A DNA stretch of 64,000 nt from Mycolicibacterium sp. GF69 (lineage in GTDB: Bacteria > Actinomycetota > Actinomycetes > Mycobacteriales > Mycobacteriaceae): assembly GCF_003284965.1 (NCBI RefSeq), contig NZ_QMEW01000010.1, positions 1-64,000 of the forward strand. The letters run 5' to 3'. Of this stretch, positions 1-10,975 are shown piece after piece (the stretch's first letter is position 1; each line of letters starts with the position of its first letter). The notes beneath the pieces were generated by a model. That model was not told the origin of the DNA and searched no databases. It was given only the letters and a program-made list of their open reading frames with translations. Both the position numbers and the translations under genes were made by a program.

Positions 1-3000
1 CGGCTCAACCGATCCACTTGCGCGTGATCCAGTACCGAGGGCGCCCAGGTCCAGGTGGCGTGCAAGTGAGGACCGGCCTCGGTGTCGATGGTGCCCGCGT
101 TGAGCTCCAAGGCGTGCGGCAACGGCGTGGGCACCGCCGTAGAGACGCCCGTCAGCGACACCCCTTCCGGACCGATCCGCCACAGCTCATCGGCGGCCGC
201 ACCTTGTGGGGGGCCACCCAGTCTCCCAAGGTAATTGAAGCCGATCGCCGGGTCGGGGCTGGTCAGATCAACCTCGGGGTTCAGATAGCGCAGTAGACCG
301 TAGGTGAGCGGATCGGGCAACGCGCGCAGTTGTTCTTTGGCGTTCTTGACCACCTCCCCCAGTGCCGAATCCCCGGCCAGCACCTGCGCCCAGGACATCT
401 CGGCGACGGCCAACGCCACCGGGCATTTGGTGGTGAACCACCCCACCGTGCGCGACAGATCAACATCGCCGGCAAGTTCTTCGTAGCGCCCGTGGCCCTC
501 CACATCCACGCCGATCGGCCCCCCGCCGGTGCCGAAGAACTCTGCGCACGCCAACGCGAACCCGATCAAGAGGATGTCTTGGACCCCGCAGTGGAACGCC
601 GCAGGCACCTCACCCAACAGCATGCGGGTGAACTTGCCCTCCAGCGACACCGATAGGTGCCCCGCGGCGGCGAAGGTATCGATCTCGGGTTGCACCGGTG
701 CTAGCACGGCCGGGGTTGACGCCACCTGCTTCCACGCCTCGGCCTGCTCGACCACATCCGAAGCATGGGCATACGCGCTCAGCAGCGACGACCACCGGGC
801 AAACGACGTCCCGCCCGCCGGAAGCACGACCGGCTGTCCAGTGCGGTGCTGGGCCCAGCCAATATTGAGGTCCTCCAACAAGATCCGCCACGACACCCCG
901 TCAATGACCAAATGATGAATGATCAACACCAGCTGGTTGGTCGAGACCACCCACAGCGCGCTCAGCATCACCCCCGCGGCTGGGTCCAACCGTGACCGCG
1001 CCGCCACCAAAGCCTCATCACAGAACGCTTCCACGGTGTGCAGGCACTCACTCGCTGACACCGAACCGGGCTCCGGCACCGTCAGCGACCACGCGCCGGA
1101 GCCGTCGTCGCCGACACGGCACCGAAGCATCGCGTGGCGATCCAGTAACGCCTGCAACAGGATTGCCACATCGGCCTCGGTGGCCGCCGCCGGGGCCGAC
1201 ACCAGAACCGTCTGATTGAACTGATCCACCGGACCGTCCACAGCGGCCAACCAGCACATGATCGGGGTCACCGGCACCGGCCCGATGCCTTCATCGACCG
1301 GACGCGTCGCCCCGTCGGCCACCACAGCCACCCGGGCCAGCCCGGCCACGGTCTGCTCGACGAAGATGTCGCGCGGCCGATATATCAGCCCGGCCGCCCG
1401 GGCGTACGTCACCACCTGCATCGACAAGATACTGTCTCCGCCAAGGTCGAAGAACGAATCGTCGATTCCGACGCGCTCGAGGCCCAGGACTTGGGCGTAG
1501 ATGCCGGCCAAGATCTCCTCAACCGCATCCCCCGGCGCCCGGTAGCGATCGCCACCCTGGTACTCAGGGGGCGGCAGGGCGCGGGTGTCGAGCTTTCCGC
1601 TGACCGTCACGGGCAACGCGTCCAACACCACCATCGCCGCCGGCACCATGTAGGCCGGTAGCCGCTCAGCCAACACGCCGCGTACCTTTGTTAGATCGAC
1701 TGCACCGGACGATGTTTCGGTGACGTAGCCGACCAGGCGTTTGTCGCCGGGGCGGTCCTCGCGAGCGATCACCACCGCGTGCTGAACCCCATCCAGCGTG
1801 GCCAAGGCGGTCTGGATCTCGCCGAGTTCGATGCGATACCCACGGATCTTGACCTGCTCATCGACACGGCCGAGGTACTGCAACTGCCCGTCAGCACCCC
1901 ACCGAACCAGATCGCCGGTGCGATACATGCGTGTGCCTGCACCGCCGAACGGACACGCCACAAACCGCGACCCGGTCAGCCCGGCCCGGCGCACATAGCC
2001 ATTCGCCACCCCGGCCCCGGCCACATACAACTCACCGACCACACCGACCGGCACCGGGCGCAACCACCCGTCCAACACGAACAACGCCGCCCACGCAATC
2101 GGCGAGCCGATCGGCGCGGAGTCGGATCCCGCCGCCAACGGCGCACTGTTCGACACCCACATCGTTGTTTCGGTCGGGCCGTAGACGTTGACCATCACCC
2201 GCCCGGGCGCCCACCGATTTACCAGCTCAGGCGTGCAGGGCTCGGCGCCGATGACCAACGCCGTCGACTCCAAGCCCTGGGTCGAAAGCACCCCGACCGC
2301 CGACGGTGTCAGGGATAACACGGTGACATGCTCACCAACCAGCAACGCATGCAGGTCCTCTGGGGAACGCGCCACCGTCTCGGGCACCACGACCAACCGC
2401 CCGCCATGCAGCAGCGCACCCCAGATCTCCCAGACCGAGTAATCGAAGGCGTAGGAATGAAACTGCGTCCACACCTGCTCGGGCGCCAACGCCACACCCA
2501 TATCCAGTGTGTCGAACATCTGCACGACGTTGTGGTGGGTGACCGCCACGCCCTTGGGCACACCGGTGGTGCCCGAGGTATAGATGATCTGCGCCAGATC
2601 ATCGGGCGCCGGGGTCTGCGAAGCGGCGCAGGACGGCGCGTCTAACGCCGGGGCGCCGACATCGACGATCGCCACATCGCACCTACTCAGTCGTGAGCGC
2701 AGTTCTGCAGTGGTGATTGCGGCCACCGGCGCGGCATCGGCGATCATGAACTCGATCCGCGCATCCGGATGCGCAGGATCGATCGGCACATAGGACGCCC
2801 CGGACTTGAGCACCGCCACAATCGCGACGATCGCCTCAAGCGACCGCGAAAACAGCAGGGCCACACACTGTCCCGGTCCTACCCCCTGACGGGTCAACAC
2901 ATGCGCCAACCGATTCGCAGCCTCGTCCAACTCTCGATACGTCAGCGACCGGCCCTCGAAGCTGACCGCCACCGCCTCCGGCGCGCGCGCCACCTGCGCA

Positions 3001-6000
3001 GCGAATACCGCCGGAATCGACACCGGCGCAGGCCCGCACTCGGTCAACACCGCCCGGTTACTCAAGCCATCCAGCCGCGCGCGCTCACCGCTACCGAGAA
3101 CGTCGATCGACGACAACGCCCGCTCCGGATCAGCAGCCATCGCCAGCAACACCCGCTCCAACCGCGCCAGAACCGTCTCGATGCTGTCGGCGTCGAATAC
3201 ATCGGTGCGAAATTCGACCGTTCCGCCGATCCCGGCGGGCTCACCAGCCTTGGTGAAGCGTTCCGCCAGAGAAAATGCCAAATCCATGCGAGCGGTGCGG
3301 GTCTCGATTGGCAACGACGTGACGCTCTGGCCCACCAATGCCAGTTCCGCGGCGGGGTCGCTATCCCCGGCGAACTGCCACCCCAACATCACCTGGATCA
3401 GGGGATGATGTGCCAACGACCTGGACGGGTTGAGTCGCTCCACGAGCACTTCGAAGGGCACGTCCTGGTGTTCGTAGGCCGTGAGGCTGTGTTGGCGGAC
3501 CTGGGCCAGCAGCTCGGAGACGGTGGGATCGCCGGTCAAATCGACGCGCAGTACCAGGGTGTTGACGAAAAAGCCGACCAGTTCGGCCAGCGCGGGGTCA
3601 CTGCGCCCGGCGATCGGAAATCCCACCGCCACATCGGAAGTGGCGCTGAGCTTGGACAGCAGCACCGCCAGCGCGGCTTGGACCACCATGAAGCTGGTCA
3701 CGTTGTGCTCACGGGCCAGCTGGGCCACCTGCAGCTGCAACGGCGCCGGCCAATCCACCACCACAGTGGCCCCACACTGATCGGCCACCGCCGGATACGG
3801 CCGATCCGTGGGCAGCTCTAGTCGCTCGGGCAGCCCGCAGAGCTGCTGCTCCCAATAAGCCAACTGCGCAGCGATGCGGCTCTCGGCGTCGTCGAGATCG
3901 CCCAACTGGGCGCGCTGCCACAACGTGTAATCCACATACTGCACCGGCAACGGCGCCCAATCCGGGCCATACCCAGCACACCGACAGCCATAGGCCAGGC
4001 CCAGATCCCTGATCAGCGGACCGATCGACCAGCCGTCGGCGGCGATATGATGCACCACCGCCACCAACACATGCTCCTCATCGCCGAGGCGGAAAAGAGT
4101 TGCCCGCAAGGGAATTTCAGAGCCCAGATCAAACCCGTGACGCGCCACCGCGCCGATGGCCTGATCCAACCGCTGAGCCGACCAACCCACACCATCAACG
4201 ACCTGCCACCCGAAGTCGGCGCACTGCGGTGCCACCACCACCTGCTCAGCCACCCCCTCAGAAGCAACAAGCAGCGTGCGCAAGATCTCATGACGGGCCA
4301 CCACATCACACAGCGCCGATCGCAAGTCTTCAGTCTTGAGAAGACCGTTCAACCGCAAGGCTGTCGCCAGGTTGTAGACCGGCGAAGGCCCCTGCAACTG
4401 ATCGAGGAACCACAACCGTTGCTGGGCATACGACAACGGCACCACTGCAGGCCGTTCCACCGGCATCAAGGGCTGAAGCCGACGCGAACCTGCACCGATT
4501 CGGTGAGCCAACTTGGCCACCGACGGTGCGTCGAACACGCTGGGCACCGAAAGGTCGGCATCCAGCGCAGTGTTGATCGCCGCGGACAGCCGCATCGCCA
4601 GCAGAGAATCCCCGCCCAGATCGAAGAACGAGTCGTCGATCCCGACGCCCTCCACCCCGAGGACCTCGGCGAAAATGCCAATCAAGATCTCCTCGACCGC
4701 ACTGGCGGGGGTGCGATTGTGATCGACAGCCCGAGACTCCGGCGCCGGTAATGCGCGGGCGTCGAGCTTGCCGTTGGGGGTGAGCGGCAACGCCTCCATC
4801 GTCACGACCGCGGCCGGAACCATGTATGGCGGTAGCCGCTCCCCCAGCTGTGTGCGTATCCCGGACGGGTCAGCGGTGCCGGTGATGTAAGCGACCAGGC
4901 GTTTGTCTCCGGGCCGGTCCTCACGGGCGATCACCGCCGCCTGGTTGATCCCATCGAGCGCGGCCAGCGCGGTCTGGATCTCGCCGAGTTCGATGCGATA
5001 CCCACGGATCTTGACCTGCTCATCGACACGGCCGAGGTACTGCAACTGCCCATCAGCACCCCAACACACCAGATCCCCGGTGCGATACATCCGTGCGCCA
5101 GGCCCGCCGAATGGACACGCCACGAATCGCGACGCGGTCAACCCGGCTCGCCGCACGTAGCCGTACCCGAGCCCGCCACCGGCGACATACAACTCCCCGA
5201 CCACACTTGCCGGCACCGGACGCAACCACCCGTCGAGCACAAACAACGCCGCACCCGCCACCGGGAACCCGATCGGCACTACACCCGAGTCCGCAGTCAG
5301 CGGGGCACTGACCGCCACGCACATCGTCGTCTCGGTCGGGCCGTAGGCGTTGAGCATCACGCGCCCCGGTGCCCACCGATCCACCACGTCGGCCGGGCAG
5401 GCCTCGCCGACCACCACCAACGTCGCGGACTCCAGACCCTCAGGTGGGAGCAGGGCCACCGCCGAGGGGGTTTGCGTCAACACGCTGACTTGTTCGGCAA
5501 CCAGCACCTCATGCAGGTCTTCGGGTGAGCCGACCACGGTTTCCGGCACCACCACCAGCCGTCCGCCGCCCAGGAGAGCACCGAAGATTTCCCACACCGA
5601 CACGTCGAACGCGAGCGAATGACACAGTGGCCACACGCCCGGTGCGGGGAGCACCTCCTGTATCGACTCCAGCAATTGAGTGACACTGCGGTGGGCCACA
5701 GCCACGCCTTTGGGCACCCCGGTGGTGCCCGAGGTGTAGATCACATACGCGATGTCGTCACCGCCCGGCGCAGGCAACGGTGTGTCGGGCTGGCCCTCAA
5801 TTCGGGGATCACCCAGGTCAATGACCTGCAGACCGCTTCCGTCGAGCCGGCCGGCCAGACCCCCTGTGCTGATCGCCGCAACGGGCGCGGCATCGGCAAC
5901 CATGAACCCGATCCGGTCCGTCGGCAACGCCGGGTCGAGCGGTAGGTAAGCCGCCCCCGTCTTGAGTACCGCGAGTATCGCCACGATCGCCTCGGCCGAT

Positions 6001-7550
6001 CGTGGAACCAGCAGCGCCACAAGGCAGCCCGGTCTCACAGCGTGAGCGACCAACATATGCGCCAACCGATTCGCGGCCTCGTCCAGTTCCCGACACGTCA
6101 GCGGACAGCCGCCGAAGGTCACTGCCACCGCATCGGGCGTTTGGGCCACCCGCGCGGCGAACACGGCCGGAATCGAGACCGGTCCAGCCGCCGACTGGGT
6201 CAACACCGCGCGGTTGCCGAGCCCATCGAAGAAAGCTTGCTCGTCGTCATCGAGCACACCCACCGAAGACAACGGCCGCCCCGGATCAGCGGCCATGGCC
6301 GCCAACACACGCTCCAAGCGTTCGGCCAAGTTGCGGACATCGCAATTCGGAAAGAATTGTCCCGTACCCACCGTGCTCAGAAAGAGTTGATCATCGTCTT
6401 TGAAGAAGACCAGTCCGAACTCGATAGGACCGGCGTGAGTCAGTGTTCCGGTAGTCGGTGCACCAGCGAAATGCCCTGTGTGCTTTGCGGGAATGTAATT
6501 GACGACCACCCGTTCCGAGGCCTGTCCAGACCCGCGAAGTCTGGCCCGATAATCGATGGAATGTACCGGGAACCGTTGATGCTGCAATGCTTCCCGCATT
6601 CGCGTCTGGACGAGCTCGCAGAAATCGGCGATCGTCGAGCCCGGCGAGGCATTCAACACCAGCGGTACGAACCCCGAAACCATTCCGGCCACCAACTGAA
6701 TCTCGGGACGCACACGCCTGCTGACCGGGAAGTCCAGCACCACCTCCGAGCCCTCAGTCTCGAAGGCGCGCACCAAGAGTGCGCAAGCCGCGGTGATCAC
6801 CGACGAGCGACGCACGCCCAAGGTCTGAGATAAAGCTTGGATGCCGGCTACCACCCAGGGATGTAACTGAACGGGCGCGGACGACTCCTCACCACCGTCG
6901 GACAACTCGCGGTGTATCGGCCGGTGGTTCAGCACGCTTTCCTGCGGAAGATTCCTCGTCCAATAGGCCTGATCGTCCAGATAGTCGGTAGACGTTTCGT
7001 ATTCTGATTCGCACTCGACGAGATCGCTCAGCGACCCAAAAAATGCAGACGGAATCGGAAGGCCGGAGACCATTGCCGAATAAACGTCTGCGATGCGATG
7101 GCAGATCAGAGTGAGGCCGATTCCATCTACCACGATGTGATGGCAGCATGCGAATAGATAACATTCGTCAAATTGGGTCTGCAGCAAAGCGAACTTGAAA
7201 AGAGCTCCGCCGAGCGGCATCTGCGCGCGTTGGATCTCCGCTGCCAACCGAAGGGCATCCTGCGCAGAATCCTGCGAGCCGGTGAGTTCGTAGCGAGCAA
7301 GAGAAACGTTCGGGTAATCGACAGGCTGCTGTAAGACCCGGCCGTCCACCTCGAAGAATCGAGCTCTGAGTGGTTCGGCCTCTCGAACCACCGCAACGAT
7401 GGCTCGCTCGAGTAGATCCGGGTCTATCGCCCCTTCGATTCGCAGGAGCTCGCCCAGCTGCCACTTCGCTCCGAAGCTGCCGGACTCGTGCGCCAGCCAG
7501 ATGTCCAGCTGTCCCCGCGTAAGCGGAAGGGCTCCGTTCTCGAGGTCCAT
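1..7550 (-). CDS. Bimodular non-ribosomal peptide synthetase, 3' end off the left edge
   Basis: One uninterrupted frame from the ATG at 7550 to the left edge, at least 2516 codons. Domains by residue: condensation domain 1 (about 1-440, active site CHHIVVDG near 135), adenylation 1 (about 455-960, [11 protein letters not shown] near 600), carrier 1 (FFDLGGDSL near 975), condensation 2 (about 1035-1480, HHIAADGWS near 1165), adenylation 2 (about 1505-2010), carrier 2 (FFDLGGDSI near 2035) and an epimerization domain (about 2087 onward, [10 protein letters not shown] near 2210, EGHGR near 2350, then DLSRTVGWF). Carrier 2 has the DSI form usual before an E domain. The protein should join two amino acids and deliver the second in D form. 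Condensation domain 1 suggests an acyl or upstream peptidyl donor. No MbtH-like partner, thioesterase or acyl-AMP ligase is visible. The E domain is nearly complete at the edge, so the protein may end soon after it. The product is unknown. Confidence 0.93.
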   Translation of the reverse strand, partial: MDLENGALPLTRGQLDIWLAHESGSFGAKWQLGELLRIEGAIDPDLLERAIVAVVREAEPLRARFFEVDGRVLQQPVDYPNVSLARYELTGSQDSAQDALRLAAEIQRAQMPLGGALFKFALLQTQFDECYLFACCHHIVVDGIGLTLICHRIADVYSAMVSGLPIPSAFFGSLSDLVECESEYETSTDYLDDQAYWTRNLPQESVLNHRPIHRELSDGGEESSAPVQLHPWVVAGIQALSQTLGVRRSSVITAACALLVRAFETEGSEVVLDFPVSRRVRPEIQLVAGMVSGFVPLVLNASPGSTIADFCELVQTRMREALQHQRFPVHSIDYRARLRGSGQASERVVVNYIPAKHTGHFAGAPTTGTLTHAGPIEFGLVFFKDDDQLFLSTVGTGQFFPNCDVRNLAERLERVLAAMAADPGRPLSSVGVLDDDEQAFFDGLGNRAVLTQSAAGPVSIPAVFAARVAQTPDAVAVTFGGCPLTCRELDEAANRLAHMLVAHAVRPGCLVALLVPRSAEAIVAILAVLKTGAAYLPLDPALPTDRIGFMVADAAPVAAISTGGLAGRLDGSGLQVIDLGDPRIEGQPDTPLPAPGGDDIAYVIYTSGTTGVPKGVAVAHRSVTQLLESIQEVLPAPGVWPLCHSLAFDVSVWEIFGALLGGGRLVVVPETVVGSPEDLHEVLVAEQVSVLTQTPSAVALLPPEGLESATLVVVGEACPADVVDRWAPGRVMLNAYGPTETTMCVAVSAPLTADSGVVPIGFPVAGAALFVLDGWLRPVPASVVGELYVAGGGLGYGYVRRAGLTASRFVACPFGGPGARMYRTGDLVCWGADGQLQYLGRVDEQVKIRGYRIELGEIQTALAALDGINQAAVIAREDRPGDKRLVAYITGTADPSGIRTQLGERLPPYMVPAAVVTMEALPLTPNGKLDARALPAPESRAVDHNRTPASAVEEILIGIFAEVLGVEGVGIDDSFFDLGGDSLLAMRLSAAINTALDADLSVPSVFDAPSVAKLAHRIGAGSRRLQPLMPVERPAVVPLSYAQQRLWFLDQLQGPSPVYNLATALRLNGLLKTEDLRSALCDVVARHEILRTLLVASEGVAEQVVVAPQCADFGWQVVDGVGWSAQRLDQAIGAVARHGFDLGSEIPLRATLFRLGDEEHVLVAVVHHIAADGWSIGPLIRDLGLAYGCRCAGYGPDWAPLPVQYVDYTLWQRAQLGDLDDAESRIAAQLAYWEQQLCGLPERLELPTDRPYPAVADQCGATVVVDWPAPLQLQVAQLAREHNVTSFMVVQAALAVLLSKLSATSDVAVGFPIAGRSDPALAELVGFFVNTLVLRVDLTGDPTVSELLAQVRQHSLTAYEHQDVPFEVLVERLNPSRSLAHHPLIQVMLGWQFAGDSDPAAELALVGQSVTSLPIETRTARMDLAFSLAERFTKAGEPAGIGGTVEFRTDVFDADSIETVLARLERVLLAMAADPERALSSIDVLGSGERARLDGLSNRAVLTECGPAPVSIPAVFAAQVARAPEAVAVSFEGRSLTYRELDEAANRLAHVLTRQGVGPGQCVALLFSRSLEAIVAIVAVLKSGASYVPIDPAHPDARIEFMIADAAPVAAITTAELRSRLSRCDVAIVDVGAPALDAPSCAASQTPAPDDLAQIIYTSGTTGVPKGVAVTHHNVVQMFDTLDMGVALAPEQVWTQFHSYAFDYSVWEIWGALLHGGRLVVVPETVARSPEDLHALLVGEHVTVLSLTPSAVGVLSTQGLESTALVIGAEPCTPELVNRWAPGRVMVNVYGPTETTMWVSNSAPLAAGSDSAPIGSPIAWAALFVLDGWLRPVPVGVVGELYVAGAGVANGYVRRAGLTGSRFVACPFGGAGTRMYRTGDLVRWGADGQLQYLGRVDEQVKIRGYRIELGEIQTALATLDGVQHAVVIAREDRPGDKRLVGYVTETSSGAVDLTKVRGVLAERLPAYMVPAAMVVLDALPVTVSGKLDTRALPPPEYQGGDRYRAPGDAVEEILAGIYAQVLGLERVGIDDSFFDLGGDSILSMQVVTYARAAGLIYRPRDIFVEQTVAGLARVAVVADGATRPVDEGIGPVPVTPIMCWLAAVDGPVDQFNQTVLVSAPAAATEADVAILLQALLDRHAMLRCRVGDDGSGAWSLTVPEPGSVSASECLHTVEAFCDEALVAARSRLDPAAGVMLSALWVVSTNQLVLIIHHLVIDGVSWRILLEDLNIGWAQHRTGQPVVLPAGGTSFARWSSLLSAYAHASDVVEQAEAWKQVASTPAVLAPVQPEIDTFAAAGHLSVSLEGKFTRMLLGEVPAAFHCGVQDILLIGFALACAEFFGTGGGPIGVDVEGHGRYEELAGDVDLSRTVGWFTTKCPVALAVAEMSWAQVLAGDSALGEVVKNAKEQLRALPDPLTYGLLRYLNPEVDLTSPDPAIGFNYLGRLGGPPQGAAADELWRIGPEGVSLTGVSTAVPTPLPHALELNAGTIDTEAGPHLHATWTWAPSVLDHAQVDRLS
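1807..1901. repeat. Intragenic repeat, copy in adenylation domain 2
   Basis: This stretch matches 4969-5063 in adenylation domain 1 of the same gene. Positions 1807-1889 are identical to 4969-5051 over 83 bases, and the 95 bp blocks differ at one base. The block encodes the A8-region motif ([19 protein letters not shown]). The flanks diverge quickly, which suggests recombination or gene conversion between modules. Confidence 0.85.
4969..5063. repeat. Intragenic repeat, copy in adenylation domain 1
   Basis: Partner of the block at 1807-1901, offset by 3162 bp. The offset is a multiple of three, so both copies are read in the same frame and encode the same protein segment. Identity at the DNA level, including third codon positions, exceeds what protein conservation needs. 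Confidence 0.85.
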
Positions 7551-8435
7551 CCCAATCCCCCACCCGAGATGATCCGAGTATTCAGAAGCCGGCCGCGCGC
7601 CGGCGATTCGCGAAAGTTATGGGCCCCGGTATCGACCCAACGCTGTTGGAACTGGGTCAATCACGTGGGTCTGTCCCTCTGGTGGCCCCCCCGCCAGCCG
7701 CTCGAAACACTGGCGACCCTCGGCCTCATTCTGCGTTGCTCCACGTCGTTGACCACGACATAGGAACTGCCTTTGTCGTGGTCGAACGGGCGAGGCTCAT
7801 CGGTGCTCCAGACCATGTCGCAGGCATGAATTGAAATCGGCCGATCCAAACTTTACTGGCCCGCGCCGAAGTGGGTCTGCCGTTTTCGGCAAAGTTTCGA
7901 TAGAAGGCCAGAAGGCAGCTCAGGAACTTTGGAACGTCCTGGCATCACGGGCCTGGGCGGAGGTCGCCCTTGTGTGGCTAGAGTGAAGTATGTGCATGTC
8001 GCAGCCATCGCAACACCTCGAGCGGGATTCGCTGGGACGTTGAACCACGCTTGACTCCTTAGTTCATCTAGCGAATTGGTCGATAGCGTGCACCGTCATT
8101 ACCAGCAAATTGCGAACAACCTCCTCGACAAACGTCGCCGCGCGGACCCAACGCGATCTATGACGCGTGCACGGCAGGTTCTCGGCCGCGACTCTCAGCA
8201 AACTTCTAGGAACCCTTGAACAACCGCCCTACGTCGACGAGCTCCGAGGCCGGCACACAAACGCGCGAGGAACACCAGACCGGAAAAACATTGGAAAACC
8301 AGAACACCGGACAGAGCGGGCGAATTAGGAAAACCAATTGCTAAGGGAAATAAATAGCCGGCTAAGGGAAGCTGGCGCGAACACCGATGACAAGAGACGG
8401 GAAATCTGGGTCGCGGCTGACTTACGCTTCAGATT
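7551..8435. other. Gene-free divergent spacer between NRPS and exporter
   Basis: 885 bp with no convincing gene on either strand; the short open frames lack family signatures and start signals. The part from about 8030 to 8400 is visibly richer in A+T than the flanking genes. It must contain the promoters for the leftward NRPS and the rightward exporter. Two copies of GCTAAGGGAA (8340-8349 and 8361-8370) and two of GGAAAACCA (8293-8301 and 8328-8336) are the only repeated words I noticed. Confidence 0.7.
8340..8370. promoter_or_regulatory. Tandem 10-mer direct repeats upstream of the exporter
   Basis: GCTAAGGGAA occurs at 8340-8349 and again at 8361-8370. The copies are 21 bp apart start to start, about two helical turns, so a protein could bind both on one DNA face. 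They end 66 bp before the exporter start codon. This suggests an activator or repressor site, but no regulator gene is adjacent and no known consensus is matched. Confidence 0.3.
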
Positions 8436-9347
8436 GTGGGATCGCTCGAACGCCCTGTTCCTAGCCATGCCATCCGGATCGAGGGTCTGACCAAACGGTT
8501 CGGGCGAGTCAAGGCCGTCGACGATCTGACTGTCAGCGTCGCGCCGGGTGAGGTGTTCGGGTTCCTGGGCCCCAACGGTGCAGGCAAGTCAACGACCATC
8601 CGCCTGCTGCTCGGATTGATTCGACCGGACGCGGGCAGCGCGGAGATATTCGGCTGTGCCGCCGCTGACGTGCGTCGGGCCCATCGTCACATCGCCTATG
8701 TGCCCGCTGACGTTGCGCTGTGGCCGAGGCTCACCGGCGCCGAGATCCTCGAGCTGCTCGGATCGGTGAGCGCCGGTGTGGACACGAGCTACCGCGACCA
8801 ACTGGTCGACCGTTTCGATCTCGAGCTCGACCGGCCGGCCAAGAGCTATTCGACCGGCAACCGGCAAAAGGTCGCCCTCGTCGCCGCATTCGCGACACGG
8901 GCGCCGCTTCTGGTGCTCGACGAGCCCACAAGCGGCCTGGATCCGTTGATGGAGAGGGAATTTCGTCGCTGCGTGGCAGAGGCGCGCCAGCGGGGGCAGA
9001 CGGTTTTCCTCAGCTCTCATCAGCTGGCCGAGGTAGAGGCCGTATGCGACCGGGTCGCCATTCTTCGCGCGGGACGGCTCGTCGAAGTCGACAGCATCGC
9101 CGATTTACGGCGGTTACACCAAACCGTCGTCGAAGTGTCTCACCGTGGTGCCCAGCCCTCCATGGAAGGCGTCGCGGGGGTGTCAAACATCGAGGAGCTA
9201 GGAGGGCAACGGTTGCGGTTCAACCTGACGGGACCGCCCGCGGCCGCGCTTCGGGCACTCGCGACTGCCGACATCACCGTGCTCGCGATGCGCGAACCGA
9301 CGCTCGAAGAGATCTTCCTCGACTACTACGGAGAGTCTTCGCGATGA
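8436..9347 (+). CDS. ABC exporter ATP-binding subunit (tetronasin-transport type)
   Basis: 303 aa nucleotide-binding subunit. Walker A GPNGAGKS is at 45-52, a variant signature STGNRQK near 139-145 replaces LSGGQ, and Walker B with the catalytic glutamate (LLVLDEPTSGLD) is near 158-169. A C-terminal extension of about 90 residues is typical of drug and polyketide exporters of the DrrA class. Size, the STGNRQK variant and the pairing with a roughly 540 aa permease resemble M. tuberculosis Rv1218c/Rv1217c, annotated as tetronasin transport and linked to multidrug efflux. The start is GTG; an internal ATG nearby is out of frame. It overlaps the permease by four bases (ATGA), implying coupled translation. 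Lying divergent to the NRPS, it may export that product or give self-protection, but this is inference from position. Confidence 0.9.
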   Translation: MGSLERPVPSHAIRIEGLTKRFGRVKAVDDLTVSVAPGEVFGFLGPNGAGKSTTIRLLLGLIRPDAGSAEIFGCAAADVRRAHRHIAYVPADVALWPRLTGAEILELLGSVSAGVDTSYRDQLVDRFDLELDRPAKSYSTGNRQKVALVAAFATRAPLLVLDEPTSGLDPLMEREFRRCVAEARQRGQTVFLSSHQLAEVEAVCDRVAILRAGRLVEVDSIADLRRLHQTVVEVSHRGAQPSMEGVAGVSNIEELGGQRLRFNLTGPPAAALRALATADITVLAMREPTLEEIFLDYYGESSR

Positions 9348-10975
9348 CAGCCTTCACGCGGCCCCGTTCGCCGGTGGCCGCCGCACCCGACCTCGCGCAG
9401 GGAAAGGCCTTGGGCTATCTCGCTGTACGTCAGGTTCGCCGTGGTGCCGTCATGGTTGCCTTGTTCTGCGGGATCATGTCAGCGGCGGTCGCCAGCCAAT
9501 ACCAGCCGATCGGCGACCTGCTGGATGAATCGAATCTGCGTGCTCTTGCCGAGAACCCCGCGACAAGGGTCTTGTCAGGCCCACCCGTTGCTCTCGACGA
9601 TCCCGGCGGTTTCACTGTGTGGCGCACAGGCATACCCGCCGCAGTGATTGCGAGCGTATGGATCATCCTCGCCGCGACACGCATCACCCGCGGCGAGGAG
9701 GACAGCGGCAGGTGGGACCTGCTCCTCGCCGGGCGCCTACGGATGGTCGACGTCATTGCCCGCTGCCTGATCGCCCTCGTGGGATCGGCGGCCCTGATCG
9801 GCGTGGCTGTCGCGGCGGGTCTGTTGGCGGCTCGGACCGAGACGGCCGGGGCGTTGATTTATGCGGCCGGAATCAGCTGTATTGCCTTGACGTTCGCGAT
9901 GACAGGCTTGCTCGCAGCACAAATCATGCCGGGGCGATCCGGTGCCACGGGACTTGCTGTCGCGGCTCTCGGCGTCGCCCTGACACTGCGCATGGTCGCC
10001 GATTGGTCGCATCAACTCGCATGGCTGGCGTGGGCGACGCCCTTCGGGTTGGTAGCTCGCGCAGCGCCATACGCCGACAACCGTGTCTTGCCGCTCGTCG
10101 TGTTGAGCACATTCCCGGTTGTGCTGGCCGCTGCCACGTTCGTCGCAGCATCGCAGCGAGATCTGCGCGACGGAATTGTGAGCGTGACGGATCGCCGCCC
10201 TCCACGAAGACAATTCCTGCACTCCCTCGAGGGGTTCGCCCTTCGCCGCACCGCTCGGACGACGGGCGGGTGGGCAACAGGCATCGCGGCATACTTTCTG
10301 CTGGTCGGTGTCATGCTCGCCTCACTTCTTGAGCTGTTCGACACGAACGCTCGGTTCGCTGAGATCGCGGCGTCTGCGGGAACGGGCCGCGGTGAATTGG
10401 TGGATGTCGTGGTGGCCGCCCTGTTCGGCGTACTCGCAGTTCCCACGGGGCTGTACGCCACAATGCGTCTCGCCGCGATGGTGGCCGACGAGAAGGCCGG
10501 TCTCTACACCCTGCTGTTCGCCCAGCCAATCTCGCGGGTACGTCCGATCTTGGCCGAGGTCCTGGTGACAGCCGGCGGTGTCGTCGTCCTACATTGCTCG
10601 GCTGCCGTCGCCATCTGGGCTGGCGCCAAGGTGACCGGCGCTCCACTGCAACTCGCCGATGCGATCGGTGGTGCGCTGACATTCCTTCCTATCGCCTTGC
10701 TCGCTGGCGGGGCGGCCGCGGTGGGCGCCGGGTGGTTCCCAACCGCTGTCGGTGCGATCGGCGCACTGCCGCTGCTTGGCGGATACCTGCTGAACGTGAT
10801 CGCGCAGACGACGAAGGCCCCAGGATGGATTGCCAACCTGTCACCGTGGACGCACCTCGCCGCGGAACCCGACGCACCGCCGAAATGGGCGGCCGCCATG
10901 ATTATCCTGCTCATTGCCGGGTGCCTGACCGCATTCGGATTGTATGGATATGGCCGGCGCGATTCGGCAGCTTGA
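9344..10975 (+). CDS. ABC-2 type exporter permease
   Basis: 543 aa membrane protein starting at the ATG that overlaps the stop of the ATPase gene. It has about twelve hydrophobic segments in two similar halves, separated near the middle by a charged loop, so a single polypeptide could form the whole channel. Length and layout match the Rv1217c-type antibiotic exporter permease, which works with one ATPase subunit. A frame that runs through both genes starts inside the ATPase gene; its first part is a shadow and only the part from 9344 is hydrophobic. Substrate unknown; the neighbouring NRPS peptide is a candidate. Confidence 0.88.
   Translation: MTAFTRPRSPVAAAPDLAQGKALGYLAVRQVRRGAVMVALFCGIMSAAVASQYQPIGDLLDESNLRALAENPATRVLSGPPVALDDPGGFTVWRTGIPAAVIASVWIILAATRITRGEEDSGRWDLLLAGRLRMVDVIARCLIALVGSAALIGVAVAAGLLAARTETAGALIYAAGISCIALTFAMTGLLAAQIMPGRSGATGLAVAALGVALTLRMVADWSHQLAWLAWATPFGLVARAAPYADNRVLPLVVLSTFPVVLAAATFVAASQRDLRDGIVSVTDRRPPRRQFLHSLEGFALRRTARTTGGWATGIAAYFLLVGVMLASLLELFDTNARFAEIAASAGTGRGELVDVVVAALFGVLAVPTGLYATMRLAAMVADEKAGLYTLLFAQPISRVRPILAEVLVTAGGVVVLHCSAAVAIWAGAKVTGAPLQLADAIGGALTFLPIALLAGGAAAVGAGWFPTAVGAIGALPLLGGYLLNVIAQTTKAPGWIANLSPWTHLAAEPDAPPKWAAAMIILLIAGCLTAFGLYGYGRRDSAA

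Noticed and set aside
2769-3821. 350-codon plus-strand open frame
   Set aside because: Antisense to the NRPS; His/Gln/Arg-rich shadow.
8293-8336. GGAAAACCA repeated pair as an operator
   Set aside because: The copies are 35 bp apart in an A-rich stretch and could easily arise by chance; kept only as a note in the spacer entry.
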